Source: Companilactobacillus ginsenosidimutans
GTDB taxonomy: Bacteria; Bacillota; Bacilli; Lactobacillales; Lactobacillaceae
Direction of reading: 5' to 3'
Assembly: GCF_001050475.1 (NCBI RefSeq)
Contig: NZ_CP012034.1
Coordinates: 62,001-126,000 of the forward strand
DNA: 64,000 bases
Below, in pieces: positions 1 to 8,512 of this stretch. Both the position numbers and the translations under genes were made by a program. The stretch's first letter is position 1. The number at the start of each line of letters is the position of its first letter. Under the pieces are notes generated by a model. That model was not told the DNA's origin. It saw nothing but the letters and a program-made list of their open reading frames with translations, and ran no database searches.

Positions 1-1098
1 AAGGATTTTGATATCAGAAAATTATTGGCGGCTCCAACAAATACTGAATATGACGCCGGTCCATATATTACCGTCGGATTGGTACACGGTTCTAGCCCCG
101 ATAAAACAATGAGTGACGTTACTATTCACCGCATGGTTTTGGAAGATAAAGACACAATTGGGATGTACATTATGCCAGGAGGACGTCATATTGGCAATTT
201 CCAAAAACAATTTGAAAAATTAAATAAACCAATGCCAATTACAATTAATATCGGTTTGGATCCAGCCATTACCATTGGTGCAACATTTGAGCCACCTACA
301 ACTCCACTTGGATACAATGAGTTGTCAATTGCCGGTGCCTTGCGTCAACAACCTGTGGAATTAGTTGATGGCGTTTCTGTCGACGAAACTGCGATTGCCC
401 GGTCTGAATTTGTAGTCGAAGCTGAAATTATGCCTAATCAAACTATGCAAGAAGATATTAATACTAACACTGGTAAAGCAATGCCTGAATTTCCCGGCTA
501 CGATGGGGATGCAAATCCTGCGGTCAACGTAGTTAAGGTAAAAGCTATAACTCACAGAAAAGATAATCCAATTATGCAAACAACGATTGGACCAAGTGAA
601 GAACACGTTTCAATGGCGGGGATTCCAACCGAAGCAAGTATTCTTGAATTGGTTGATAAGGCTATTCCAGGAAAAGTTACTAATGTTTATAATCCTCCTG
701 CGGGTGGTGGAAAATTGATGACCATTATGCAAATACACAAGGAGGATGAAGCTGACGAAGGTATTCAAAGACAAGCAGCGTTGCTAGCTTTTTCAGCATT
801 CAAAGAATTGAAGACAGTAATATTAGTCGACGAAGATGTAGATATTTTTGATATGAACGATGTTATTTGGACTTTGAATACAAGGTTTCAAGGTGACCAG
901 GACATCATAGTGCTACCTGGCATGAGAAATCATCCGTTGGATCCATCAGAACTTCCCGGTTATGATCCAAAATCAATTCGTGTCCGTGGAATGAGTTCGA
1001 AGACTGTTCTTGACGGTACCGTACCATTTGATATGAAGGACAAATTCGTTCGTGCACAATTTAAGAAAGTCGATGATTGGAAAAAATTTTTGAAGTAG
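1..1098 (+). CDS. lpdC: UbiD-family non-oxidative decarboxylase (gallate/phenolic acid decarboxylase subunit C), 5'-truncated
   Basis: The reading frame is open from base 1, so the N-terminus lies outside the window. About 365 residues are visible of a family that usually runs to about 480-500. UbiD enzymes are prenylated-FMN-dependent reversible decarboxylases of aromatic or alpha,beta-unsaturated acids. The visible part holds the typical core stretch EFVVEAEIMP and a Pro-rich C-terminal third. The next two genes encode the UbiX flavin prenyltransferase and an LpdD-like protein, which is the partner set of the phenolic-acid/gallate decarboxylases of lactobacilli and bacilli. Gallate specificity is inferred from this context and not shown by the sequence. 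A TTG at 25 is only an internal codon. Confidence 0.85.
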   Translation, partial: KDFDIRKLLAAPTNTEYDAGPYITVGLVHGSSPDKTMSDVTIHRMVLEDKDTIGMYIMPGGRHIGNFQKQFEKLNKPMPITINIGLDPAITIGATFEPPTTPLGYNELSIAGALRQQPVELVDGVSVDETAIARSEFVVEAEIMPNQTMQEDINTNTGKAMPEFPGYDGDANPAVNVVKVKAITHRKDNPIMQTTIGPSEEHVSMAGIPTEASILELVDKAIPGKVTNVYNPPAGGGKLMTIMQIHKEDEADEGIQRQAALLAFSAFKELKTVILVDEDVDIFDMNDVIWTLNTRFQGDQDIIVLPGMRNHPLDPSELPGYDPKSIRVRGMSSKTVLDGTVPFDMKDKFVRAQFKKVDDWKKFLK

Positions 1099-1111
1099 AA
1101 GGGATGATTTA

Positions 1112-1687
1112 ATGTCTGATCATAAGAAGAAAATTATCATTGCGGTGACAGGTGCTTCTGGGACTATCTATGCAATTGGCTTGATGAAAAAGCTGAAGTC
1201 AATTCCTAATGTTGAGACCCATGGAATAATGAGTGCTTGGGCAAAGAAGAATCTCCAACTTGAAACTGATTATTCCTTGCAAGATGTGAATAATTTGTTG
1301 GACTTCACTTATAATGATTCAGATTTAGGGGCTAAAGTCGCCAGTGGTTCTTTCTTGGTGGATGCGATGGTGATTGTACCAGCAAGTATGAAAACAATTG
1401 CGAGTATTTCAGTTGGGCTTGGTGATAATTTGATTTCTCGAGCAGCCGATGTGACGCTGAAGGAACAGCGTAAAATGATCATGGTGCCAAGGGAAACGCC
1501 TCTAAATACAATTCATCTGGAAAACATGACTAAGCTTTCAAAAATGGGCGTCCAAATGATTCCACCAATTCCGTCTTTTTATAATCATCCTCAAACAATT
1601 CAAGATATTGTTGACCATCAATCCATGAAAGTTATGGATGCACTTGGAATAGAAAACGATGCTGGTGGTCGATGGGAGGGCATTTGA
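1112..1687 (+). CDS. lpdB: UbiX-family flavin prenyltransferase (decarboxylase subunit B)
   Basis: A 191-residue flavoprotein with the UbiX start KIIIAVTGASGTIYAIGLM (FMN-binding loop, residues 8-26). The central VIVPASMKTIASISVGLGD and the MVPRETPLN loop are both diagnostic of UbiX. It makes prenylated FMN for the UbiD enzyme encoded 13 bp upstream. An AGGGATGA ribosome site precedes the ATG. Its stop overlaps the next start (ATGA), so translation is probably coupled. Length and motifs are normal. The neighbouring CoaBC on the other strand carries a domain from the same flavoprotein superfamily but is clearly distinct. Confidence 0.92.
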   Translation: MSDHKKKIIIAVTGASGTIYAIGLMKKLKSIPNVETHGIMSAWAKKNLQLETDYSLQDVNNLLDFTYNDSDLGAKVASGSFLVDAMVIVPASMKTIASISVGLGDNLISRAADVTLKEQRKMIMVPRETPLNTIHLENMTKLSKMGVQMIPPIPSFYNHPQTIQDIVDHQSMKVMDALGIENDAGGRWEGI

Positions 1688-2094
1688 TGAAATTTCAAGT
1701 CACTCAAGAAGACCATACAATGTCGGCTGATGTATCAAATATTGGCAAAGATTTATTGATTGAAATTACTGGTGGAGATAGTCCCCATATTGGGACGGTT
1801 ACAACATTGACCTCGAATACTGAAATTCAGACTATTCGCTATCCAAGTCATGATGGTCGTTTCCACAAAGACGATGTATTGGCTGAACGAATTGCCAAAA
1901 AAATTCAAAATAATTTACCAGGTAGTTGTACTATCACAGCTGGGGTACACGTAAATCACATCTCGAAGAAGCAAATTATGATGTCAGGTGTAATGGCGAA
2001 AAATTTAGGTAATCAAATTAGTGATTGGTTAGTGCAAACTGATTTTAATATTCCTGAGCCTGTTTATTATTCAGATAATGAACAGCCAAAATAA
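1687..2094 (+). CDS. lpdD: LpdD-like accessory protein of the phenolic acid decarboxylase
   Basis: I start this at ATG 1687, which overlaps the lpdB stop as ATGA and lies 6 bp after a GGGAGGG ribosome site (1674-1680). The in-frame ATG at 1672 would sit on top of that site. The product is 135 residues with no signal peptide or membrane segment. Its C-terminal half (HVNHISKKQIMMSGVMAKN) resembles the LpdD proteins encoded beside LpdB in Lactiplantibacillus, which are thought to help deliver prenylated flavin. Function rests on operon position and resemblance. No catalytic motif is visible. Confidence 0.7.
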   Translation: MKFQVTQEDHTMSADVSNIGKDLLIEITGGDSPHIGTVTTLTSNTEIQTIRYPSHDGRFHKDDVLAERIAKKIQNNLPGSCTITAGVHVNHISKKQIMMSGVMAKNLGNQISDWLVQTDFNIPEPVYYSDNEQPK

Positions 2095-2123
2095 AAAGGA
2101 GGCACATTTGTGCTTCCTTTTTG
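2093..2123. terminator. Bidirectional intrinsic terminator between lpdD and coaBC
   Basis: An AAAAAGGAGGCAC arm pairs with GTGCTTCCTTTTT, with one G-T wobble. The A and T runs allow termination on both strands. It lies exactly between two convergent genes. Confidence 0.85.
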
Positions 2124-3326
2124 CTAGTTCAAATTTTGATAATAGTCCCAGAATTTATCTGCAACATCTTTTTTACTCATAAGTGGCCAGCTGTCAGGAT
2201 CTTCATCTTTTGATACTAAGGTGATTCGATTAGTATCAACGTTGAATCCAGCATCTTTTTTACTGACATCATTAGCTAAAATAACATCAGCGTTTTTCTG
2301 CTGAAGTTTTCTTTCTGCATACGGAATTAAGTTTTCAGTTTCGGCAGCGAATCCGACGACAAATTGATTAGTTTTATTTGAAGCAATTGTCTTGAGAATA
2401 TCTGGATTTTTAACAAGCTTTATTGAATAAGTTGGTTGATCATCAGTCTTTTTGATTTTTTGATCTGCAACGGTTACTGGTTTAAAATCAGCAATTGCGG
2501 CAGCCATTATTAGGACATCATTTTCAGGAAAAAGAGTTTCCAATTTGTTCAAAATATCGTTGGCACTAGTTACATTGATAACCTGCAAATTTTGATATTT
2601 ACTTGTATAGTTAACGGTCGAAAGTAAAGTTACATCTGCGCCACGTTTTGCCGCGGATTCAGCCATAGCAATCCCCATTTTTCCTGAGGAATTGTTGCCA
2701 ATAAATCTCACTGGGTCAATAGGTTCTTTAGTTCCACCAGCAGTGACAATAACACTCGTATTTTGAAGTGGTTTATCAACTGATAATTGATCATTAATAG
2801 CTTTCATTATTTCAGGAAGATCGACTAACCGGCCTTTTCCAGTTTCGCCTTCGGCAAGAAATCCGGTATCAGGTTGGACAACTTGGATACCGATACTTTG
2901 CAACGTATCCAGATTTTTTTGAACAGGTGGGTAGTTCCACATGCTGGTGTTCATGGTTGGGAAGACAATTTTTGGAGCATCCGTTGCCATCAATGAGGTG
3001 GTAACGATGTCGTCGGCGATTCCATTAGCCATCTTTGCAATTATATCAGCTGTTGCGGGTACCACGATTGCTAAGTCAGTCCATCGGGCAATTTTGATGT
3101 GAGGAATAAAGTCATCTTCTGCAGATTCAGCTTTGAAATTATTAGTCAAAACTGGGTGTTTGCTGAGTGTGGCAAAGGTCAGTGGTGTGACAAATTGTTG
3201 AGCCGAGTCAGTCATAATGACTCTAACTTCAGCGTCTTGCTTAATTAACTCACGAACGACTGATAAAGATTTGTATGCTGCGATGCCACCTGTGACATAA
3301 ACAGCAATGTGTTTTGACTTCAACAT
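2124..3326 (-). CDS. coaBC: Bifunctional phosphopantothenoylcysteine decarboxylase / phosphopantothenate-cysteine ligase
   Basis: At 400 residues this is the usual length for the fused CoaBC (Dfp) enzyme, which performs two steps of coenzyme A synthesis in the cytoplasm. The N-terminal flavoprotein domain (about 1-180) begins KHIAVYVTGGIAAYKS and contains the substrate-binding PTMNTSMW motif. The C-terminal CTP-dependent ligase domain (about 185-400) contains VTAGGTKEPIDPVRFIGN and MAAAIADFKP. It is a single-gene unit convergent with the decarboxylase operon, and its promoter lies in the short gap to the small membrane protein gene. Confidence 0.95.
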   Translation of the reverse strand: MLKSKHIAVYVTGGIAAYKSLSVVRELIKQDAEVRVIMTDSAQQFVTPLTFATLSKHPVLTNNFKAESAEDDFIPHIKIARWTDLAIVVPATADIIAKMANGIADDIVTTSLMATDAPKIVFPTMNTSMWNYPPVQKNLDTLQSIGIQVVQPDTGFLAEGETGKGRLVDLPEIMKAINDQLSVDKPLQNTSVIVTAGGTKEPIDPVRFIGNNSSGKMGIAMAESAAKRGADVTLLSTVNYTSKYQNLQVINVTSANDILNKLETLFPENDVLIMAAAIADFKPVTVADQKIKKTDDQPTYSIKLVKNPDILKTIASNKTNQFVVGFAAETENLIPYAERKLQQKNADVILANDVSKKDAGFNVDTNRITLVSKDEDPDSWPLMSKKDVADKFWDYYQNLN

Positions 3327-3381
3327 TATTTCACCCCGTAAATTGATAATTGCTATAATAATTGTAATAGGAGGTCAATTC

Positions 3382-3579
3382 ATGAATAAATCGACCATTT
3401 ACATAATTATAACAATTATTTTGTTTCTAGCCATCAATGACCCTGTTTTAAAATTTTTTGCACATTCATTAAATCTTAATTTCTGGGTAAGTGAAATTAT
3501 CATTGCAATCATCGTAATTGCTTTGGTATTTATTATTAGTCGCGTACTAAATAAAACAATCTTTAAAAAGAAAGAATAA
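3382..3579 (+). CDS. Small two-helix membrane protein of unknown function
   Basis: 65 residues. I chose ATG 3382 because AGGAGGT (3369-3375) sits 6 bp upstream, and a longer frame from 3307 would run into coaBC. Two hydrophobic helices are visible (about residues 5-22 and 36-56), followed by a basic tail ending KKKE. I do not recognise a family. It is followed directly by a terminator and so appears to be its own transcription unit, divergent from coaBC. Confidence 0.65.
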   Translation: MNKSTIYIIITIILFLAINDPVLKFFAHSLNLNFWVSEIIIAIIVIALVFIISRVLNKTIFKKKE

Positions 3580-3597
3580 TTTTATAGGACATTCTCA

Positions 3598-3625
3598 GTC
3601 TTCCATCTTAATGGAGGGCTTTTTG
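3598..3625 (+). terminator. Intrinsic terminator after the small membrane protein gene
   Basis: CTTCCAT (3600-3606) pairs with ATGGAGG (3611-3617), with one wobble, and a run of T follows. Confidence 0.75.
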
Positions 3626-3704
3626 TTTGCTTAAACTTCAAGATATCAGATAGACTGTAAGTGCTTACAAGCAAATAAATTGTTTTAAATTGGAGGATGT
3701 ATTT

Positions 3705-4691
3705 ATGTCTATTAAAAACGTCGTAATCGCAGGTAGCGGTGTTCTCGGATCCCAAATTGCATTCCAAACAGCTTTTAGAGGCTACAACGTAACAATTTAT
3801 GATATTAATGATGAAGTAATCTCAAAGGCTAAAGATCGGATGCTCGGGTTAGTTGAGACTTACAAAAATGAAGTTCAAGGCCAAGCTGACCATCTGAATG
3901 TCTTTTTGAAACCAGGAGTTTATGAGAGTACCATTTTACCTAATTTGAAAGATACTTTGATTCGAGATCTTTCAACATCGACTAAAAACGCAGAATCAGT
4001 TCCTGCAAGTATGAACTACTCAACTGATTTAGGGGTGGCAGTCAAAGGTGCCGATTTAGTAATCGAAGCTATCCCAGAAAGACTTGATATCAAGGAAAGT
4101 TATTATAAACAACTAGCATCGGTTGCCGATGAAAAAACTATATTTGCAACAAATACTTCAACACTTCTTCCAAGTCAGTTTGCTGAGTTAACTGGCAGAC
4201 CAGAGAAATTCTTGGCACTTCACTTTGCTAATGAAATTTGGAAAAACAATACCGCTGAAATTATGGGTACAAAGTGGACAGATAAAGATGTCTATGAAGA
4301 AGTCGTTGAATTTGCTAAAGGAATCGGTATGATTCCAATCAAGCTGAAGAAAGAACAACCAGGTTATGTTTTGAATACCTTATTGGTTCCACTTTTGGAT
4401 GCTGCACAAATGTTATTAGCTAAGGGTGTTGCTGATATCGAAACAATCGATAAAACTTGGATGTTAGCTACAAAGGCTCCATTTGGACCATTTGGAATTC
4501 TTGATATCGTTGGATTGAAGACTGCATATGATATCACAGCAAATGCTGCTCAAACTGATCCAGAATACAAGGAACTTGCTGATATGATTAAAAATGATTA
4601 TATCGATAAAGGTAAAATGGGAGTTGCAACTGGTGAAGGATTTTATAAATATCCAAATCCAGCATATTTACAACCTGACTTTTTGGAATAG
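3705..4691 (+). CDS. 3-hydroxyacyl-CoA dehydrogenase family protein (NAD-dependent)
   Basis: 328 residues from ATG 3705, 8 bp after GGAGG. The TTG at 3690 just precedes this ribosome site. An N-terminal Rossmann fold opens with IAGSGVLGSQIAFQTA (GxGxxG, about residues 8-23) and ends in an acidic residue (YD) that favours NAD. ATNTSTLL and LHFANEIW correspond to the catalytic Ser/Asn and His regions of the family, with HFAN in place of the usual HFFNP. The C-terminal helical domain begins near residue 190. Many lactobacilli carry such a gene without a beta-oxidation pathway, so the real substrate is open; an L-3-hydroxy acid is equally possible. It stands alone between terminators. Confidence 0.8.
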   Translation: MSIKNVVIAGSGVLGSQIAFQTAFRGYNVTIYDINDEVISKAKDRMLGLVETYKNEVQGQADHLNVFLKPGVYESTILPNLKDTLIRDLSTSTKNAESVPASMNYSTDLGVAVKGADLVIEAIPERLDIKESYYKQLASVADEKTIFATNTSTLLPSQFAELTGRPEKFLALHFANEIWKNNTAEIMGTKWTDKDVYEEVVEFAKGIGMIPIKLKKEQPGYVLNTLLVPLLDAAQMLLAKGVADIETIDKTWMLATKAPFGPFGILDIVGLKTAYDITANAAQTDPEYKELADMIKNDYIDKGKMGVATGEGFYKYPNPAYLQPDFLE

Positions 4692-4718
4692 AAAATTAAT
4701 ATAATAGAAGAAATAGAA

Positions 4719-4756
4719 ATAATGACTGATAAATCCGGTCATTGTTTCTTTTTTTT
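4719..4756 (+). terminator. Intrinsic terminator after the dehydrogenase gene
   Basis: AATGACTG pairs with CGGTCATT around a 7-nt loop, followed by a long T run. Confidence 0.85.
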
Positions 4757-4771
4757 GTGCTATTAAGTGTA

Positions 4772-4792
4772 AAATTGTAATAGAAACAATTT
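4772..4792. promoter_or_regulatory. Inverted repeat, candidate operator upstream of the GH3 gene
   Basis: AAATTGT and ACAATTT are perfect inverted arms separated by 7 bp. The repeat ends 6 bp before the ribosome site of the glucosidase gene, where a repressor could block transcription. No central CG is present, so it is not a CcpA site. The cognate regulator is not in the window. Confidence 0.45.
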
Positions 4793-4814
4793 CCACCAAA
4801 GGAGAGATTATTAG

Positions 4815-7523
4815 ATGGAAAGCGAAATGTCACAACGAGAGTTAACTAATGCAAAGTTATCTCAAAAAGTAGCAGAACAAGGGATGGTTTTATTACAGAA
4901 TAAAGGTAATATTCTTCCTTTAAAAAATAAAAAGATTGCATTATATGGAAGCGGAGCATTCGAAACTTATAAAGGTGGAACTGGCTCTGGGGATGTTAAT
5001 CAACGTCGAATTATCAATATTGAATCAGGATTGACACAAAAGGGTTTCAAGATTACAACTTTGGGCTGGTTGAACAGATTTAAAAAGGCATATAAGAAGG
5101 GTAGACAGGAATATTGGGAAAAATATAAAGATAATCCCTTAGCAATTCTTGCACCTGTATTTTCTATGGATGATCCACAAATCAGTGAATTTCAATCAGC
5201 TCCAACCGGGATTTATGTTATTTCGAGAAGCTCTGGTGAAGGACAAGATCGTAAGAATGAACCTGGAGATTTTCAATTAACTGAAAATGAAATTTCTAAT
5301 ATCCAAGAAATGAGTCAATTTTACGAAAACAGCGTAGTTTTGCTAAATGTCGGTGGAGTTATCGACACATCATTTATTGAAAAATGTCCATTACTCAATA
5401 GTGTATTGCTGGTCTCACAACCGGGAATGCAGGCTGGTTTAGCAATTGCTGACATACTTGATGGAACGACAACACCAAGTGGTAAGCTGACTGATACTTG
5501 GGCAAAAGATTTTAAAGATTATTACTCATCAAATAGTTTTGGCCAAAAGAATCCTAATTATCAGGAAGGTATTTATGTCGGTTATCGCTATTTCGATAGT
5601 TTTGGTATTACTCCCAGGTATGAATTTGGATTTGGACTGAGCTATACAAAATTCTTCATTCAGACTACGAAAGTCCGAGCTGATGAGAAGAACATTGATG
5701 TGGATTTACAAGTTCAAAATATTGGTGAAACCTATCATGGCTCTGAAGTTGTTCAACTATATATTTCAAATCCGCAAACTGATATTCCAACTCCATACCA
5801 GAGCTTACAAGGTTATGCTAAAACCAGAAATTTGTATCCTGGTGAGGAACAAGAAATGCATCTTTCTGTGCCAGTTAAAAATTTAGCAAGTTATGATGAC
5901 AAACGGGCTGTTTCTGTTTTGGTTCCAGGTGTATACGTAATACGTCTGGGAAATAGTTCTAAAAATACTAAAGTAATTGGTGAATTCAAGCTAGACGAAG
6001 AGGTTATTCTCAAACAATTTGATCACAAGTTAGTTCCTGATAGTGATCCAACTATTTTAAGGAGTAATAACGTCGAATTTAAACGCACTGATAAGGTTCC
6101 TTTCTTCTTATTGAAAGCTGTTAATTTCCCAGAAACTGAGAAGATTAAATATTCTGACGAACATGACGTAACAACTTATATTGATCATGAAAGAGAATTA
6201 CCCGGAAATGACCTTAATCAAACGGTCAGTCGAGTTAATCCGGCTGTTAATCCAAAATTAGTTGACGTGTTTAACGGAAAAATTTCAATGAATCAGTTGG
6301 TTGCACGCATTCCTGACAAAACTTTAATTAACCTAGTTGAGGGAATAGTAACACCTGAACAAAGTGGAAGCATCGTCGGAAATGGTGCTCAAGAAGTACC
6401 AGGCGCTGCTGGACAAACAGTTGAAAGCTTAGACTTTGGAATACCAACGACAATTAATGCTGATGGACCTGCTGGTTTAAGATTGACCAAGACTTTTGAA
6501 GCTGATGGTAAGACAAAGCACCAATATGCAACAGCTTGGCCAATTGGAACTTTATTAGCTCAAACTTGGGATCAAGAGCTTGTTCGAAAAGTCGGACACG
6601 CAATTGGCGTTGAGATGAAAGAGTTTGGAGTTACAATGTGGCTTGCACCAGGTATGAATATTCATAGAAATCCGCTTGGCGGAAGGAATTTCGAATATTT
6701 TGCGGAAGACCCAGTATTGTCTGGAACAATTTCAGCCGCAGAAGCGTTAGGAGTTCAAGAAAATCCTGGAATAGGTGTGACAATCAAGCACTTCCTAGGC
6801 AATAATCAAGAAACACTACGCAATACCGGAAACAGCATTATTGGTGAACAAGCTTTACGTGAAATTTATTTGAAGAATTTTCAAATTACCGTTGAATGTG
6901 CACAGCCAATGGCCGTGATGACTTCATATAACAAATTAAATGGAACTTTTGCTGGTGAAAATTTCGAATCAATTACCAATATTTTGCGTGATGAGTGGAA
7001 GTTTGAAGGATTAGTTATGACCGATTGGTACAGTTTAGCTGACCCTGTAAAAAGTATGTATGCTGGAAATGACTTGATCATGCCGGGTTCTTCACAAGAT
7101 AAATTACTTGCTGCTATCGGCAATCTTGCTCCAGAGTTCGACAAAAATGGAATGGTCAAGAGTCGCAAATCGTTTGATATTGCCACCTTCTCAGAAATTA
7201 CGACAGAGCTTTGGAATGATTTCGTTCCCGATGAAGCAGGAGATGAAGTAGTTAAAATCGATCTCAAAAATAGTGATAAATTGACAGATGATATCACCGA
7301 TATGATTTATACTGGAGTTGCTCAAATAATTGATAATCACTGCTTAATCGTATCAGGGTATTGGAAGGACAATAATAATCTCTACATTGGTGATCTTCAA
7401 AAATCAGTCAAGAACATACTTTCTACTATTATTAAGACAGACAGATTTTCAAAACTAATTGGCGAAGCAGCAGTGCCATATAATTTCAAAATGGATTTAC
7501 AAAATTATTTTATAAGTAAATAG
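4815..7523 (+). CDS. Glycoside hydrolase family 3 beta-glucosidase, circularly permuted domain order
   Basis: 902 residues, no signal peptide, so cytoplasmic. The domain order is reversed relative to classical GH3. The alpha/beta sandwich comes first (GMVLLQNKGNILPLKNKKIA, near residues 22-41). A fibronectin III-like domain follows (FGFGLSYTKF and a PYQSLQGYAKT stretch, about 268-390). The TIM-barrel catalytic domain comes last, with GGRNFEYFAEDP, KHFLGNNQE and VMTDWYS, where Asp737 is the expected nucleophile. This permuted order is known from other Firmicutes. AAAGGAGAG gives a clear start at 4815. The expected substrate is a beta-glucoside or short glucan that arrives without phosphorylation. 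No sugar transporter is adjacent. Confidence 0.9.
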   Translation: MESEMSQRELTNAKLSQKVAEQGMVLLQNKGNILPLKNKKIALYGSGAFETYKGGTGSGDVNQRRIINIESGLTQKGFKITTLGWLNRFKKAYKKGRQEYWEKYKDNPLAILAPVFSMDDPQISEFQSAPTGIYVISRSSGEGQDRKNEPGDFQLTENEISNIQEMSQFYENSVVLLNVGGVIDTSFIEKCPLLNSVLLVSQPGMQAGLAIADILDGTTTPSGKLTDTWAKDFKDYYSSNSFGQKNPNYQEGIYVGYRYFDSFGITPRYEFGFGLSYTKFFIQTTKVRADEKNIDVDLQVQNIGETYHGSEVVQLYISNPQTDIPTPYQSLQGYAKTRNLYPGEEQEMHLSVPVKNLASYDDKRAVSVLVPGVYVIRLGNSSKNTKVIGEFKLDEEVILKQFDHKLVPDSDPTILRSNNVEFKRTDKVPFFLLKAVNFPETEKIKYSDEHDVTTYIDHERELPGNDLNQTVSRVNPAVNPKLVDVFNGKISMNQLVARIPDKTLINLVEGIVTPEQSGSIVGNGAQEVPGAAGQTVESLDFGIPTTINADGPAGLRLTKTFEADGKTKHQYATAWPIGTLLAQTWDQELVRKVGHAIGVEMKEFGVTMWLAPGMNIHRNPLGGRNFEYFAEDPVLSGTISAAEALGVQENPGIGVTIKHFLGNNQETLRNTGNSIIGEQALREIYLKNFQITVECAQPMAVMTSYNKLNGTFAGENFESITNILRDEWKFEGLVMTDWYSLADPVKSMYAGNDLIMPGSSQDKLLAAIGNLAPEFDKNGMVKSRKSFDIATFSEITTELWNDFVPDEAGDEVVKIDLKNSDKLTDDITDMIYTGVAQIIDNHCLIVSGYWKDNNNLYIGDLQKSVKNILSTIIKTDRFSKLIGEAAVPYNFKMDLQNYFISK

Positions 7524-7524
7524 C

Positions 7525-7560
7525 AAAAAAGGCGGTATCCGTGAGGATACTGCCTTTTAA
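7525..7560. terminator. Bidirectional intrinsic terminator
   Basis: AAAAGGCGGTATCC and GGATACTGCCTTTT pair around a GTGA loop, serving both the GH3 gene and the convergent reductase gene. Confidence 0.9.
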
Positions 7561-7569
7561 GTTAGAAAA

Positions 7570-8124
7570 TTATTTAGAGTAACGACCAATTAGATCAACT
7601 AATGCGTCATCAATACTCTTTAGGAATCCTTTAGTTCTGTCATCAACATTACCATTGTCATCTAGTAAGTTAGTTACGTTACCAATATATGCTTCAGGTT
7701 GTTGAACAACAGGCATATTTAAGAATACAAGTGATTGGCGAAGGTGGTGGTTAGCACCAAATCCACTAATAGCGCCAGGAGAAACACTGACAATAGCAGC
7801 TGGAACACCATCCCACATACTTTGACCATAAGGACGTGAACCAACATCAATAGCGTTCTTCAAGTTAGCTGGAACAGAACGGTTGTATTCAGGAGTAACG
7901 AATAGCACACCGTCAACATCCTTAAGTTTATTTCTGAAGTCTGTATATTCTGCTGGAGTACTATCTTCAGTATCAATATCCTCGTTGTAAAGTGGAAGAT
8001 TACCAGTTTCGATAACTTCTGTTTCGTAACCCTCTGGGAAAAGTCCCATCAAATTCTTAGCAATCTGCTTTGAAAATGATCCTTTTCTTAAACTACCTAC
8101 TAAAACTGCAATTTTTTTTGACAT
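7570..8124 (-). CDS. NADPH-dependent FMN reductase family protein
   Basis: 184 residues with a flavodoxin-like fold. The N-terminal KKIAVLVGSLRKGSFSKQIA is the phosphate-binding strand-loop-helix, and FVTPEYNRSVPANLKNAID is the conserved flavin/dimer-contact segment. This family reduces FMN, quinones or azo compounds with NADPH. It is monocistronic and ends at a shared terminator. A ribosome site (GGAGG) precedes ATG 8124. A second, more distant relative lies at 32094-32654 beside the pdu operon. Confidence 0.88.
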   Translation of the reverse strand: MSKKIAVLVGSLRKGSFSKQIAKNLMGLFPEGYETEVIETGNLPLYNEDIDTEDSTPAEYTDFRNKLKDVDGVLFVTPEYNRSVPANLKNAIDVGSRPYGQSMWDGVPAAIVSVSPGAISGFGANHHLRQSLVFLNMPVVQQPEAYIGNVTNLLDDNGNVDDRTKGFLKSIDDALVDLIGRYSK

Positions 8125-8154
8125 GTAAATTCCTCCATTTATTAGCTTAATTTC

Positions 8155-8183
8155 AAATTAGCATAAATAAATTTTTTTGACAA
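8155..8183 (-). promoter_or_regulatory. Sigma-A type promoter of the FMN reductase gene
   Basis: On the minus strand a TTGTCA -35 box (8178-8183) and a TAATTT -10 box (8155-8160), preceded by TGC as an extended -10, are 17 bp apart. They lie 31 bp upstream of the start codon. Confidence 0.6.
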
Positions 8184-8512
8184 AAGATTGTTCTCGTAAA
8201 TCCAAAAATAATTGTAATCATATTATTGAAACTAATATTTTGTATATGAAACTCAAGAGGAAAGTCCCACGTGGTCACATTTGAGCCAACTAAGTCATAT
8301 TTGAATAAAACTTGAACTAGGAAAATAGGATATTTGTCCTATAAAATTTTAAAAAATTAAAAAGCACGATTATTATTTTAAATAAATGAGTCACATTACA
8401 TCAATGTTACAAAACTAATCCCTACGCAATGTTTTTTATTATTCTCGTAATATTACTGACATATAAATCTTGTATAGTTCTCAATGTTGTTCAAACACAT
8501 CGGAGGGATTAG
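8184..8512. other. Gene-free AT-rich spacer with a 20-bp-period direct repeat
   Basis: No ORF with a ribosome site is visible. GTCACATTTGA (8274-8284) recurs as GTCATATTTGA (8294-8304), exactly 20 bp on and so on the same face of the helix. This could be a tandem regulator site. The remainder should contain the promoter of the secreted 3D-domain gene at 8513, but I could not place convincing -35/-10 boxes. Confidence 0.35.
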
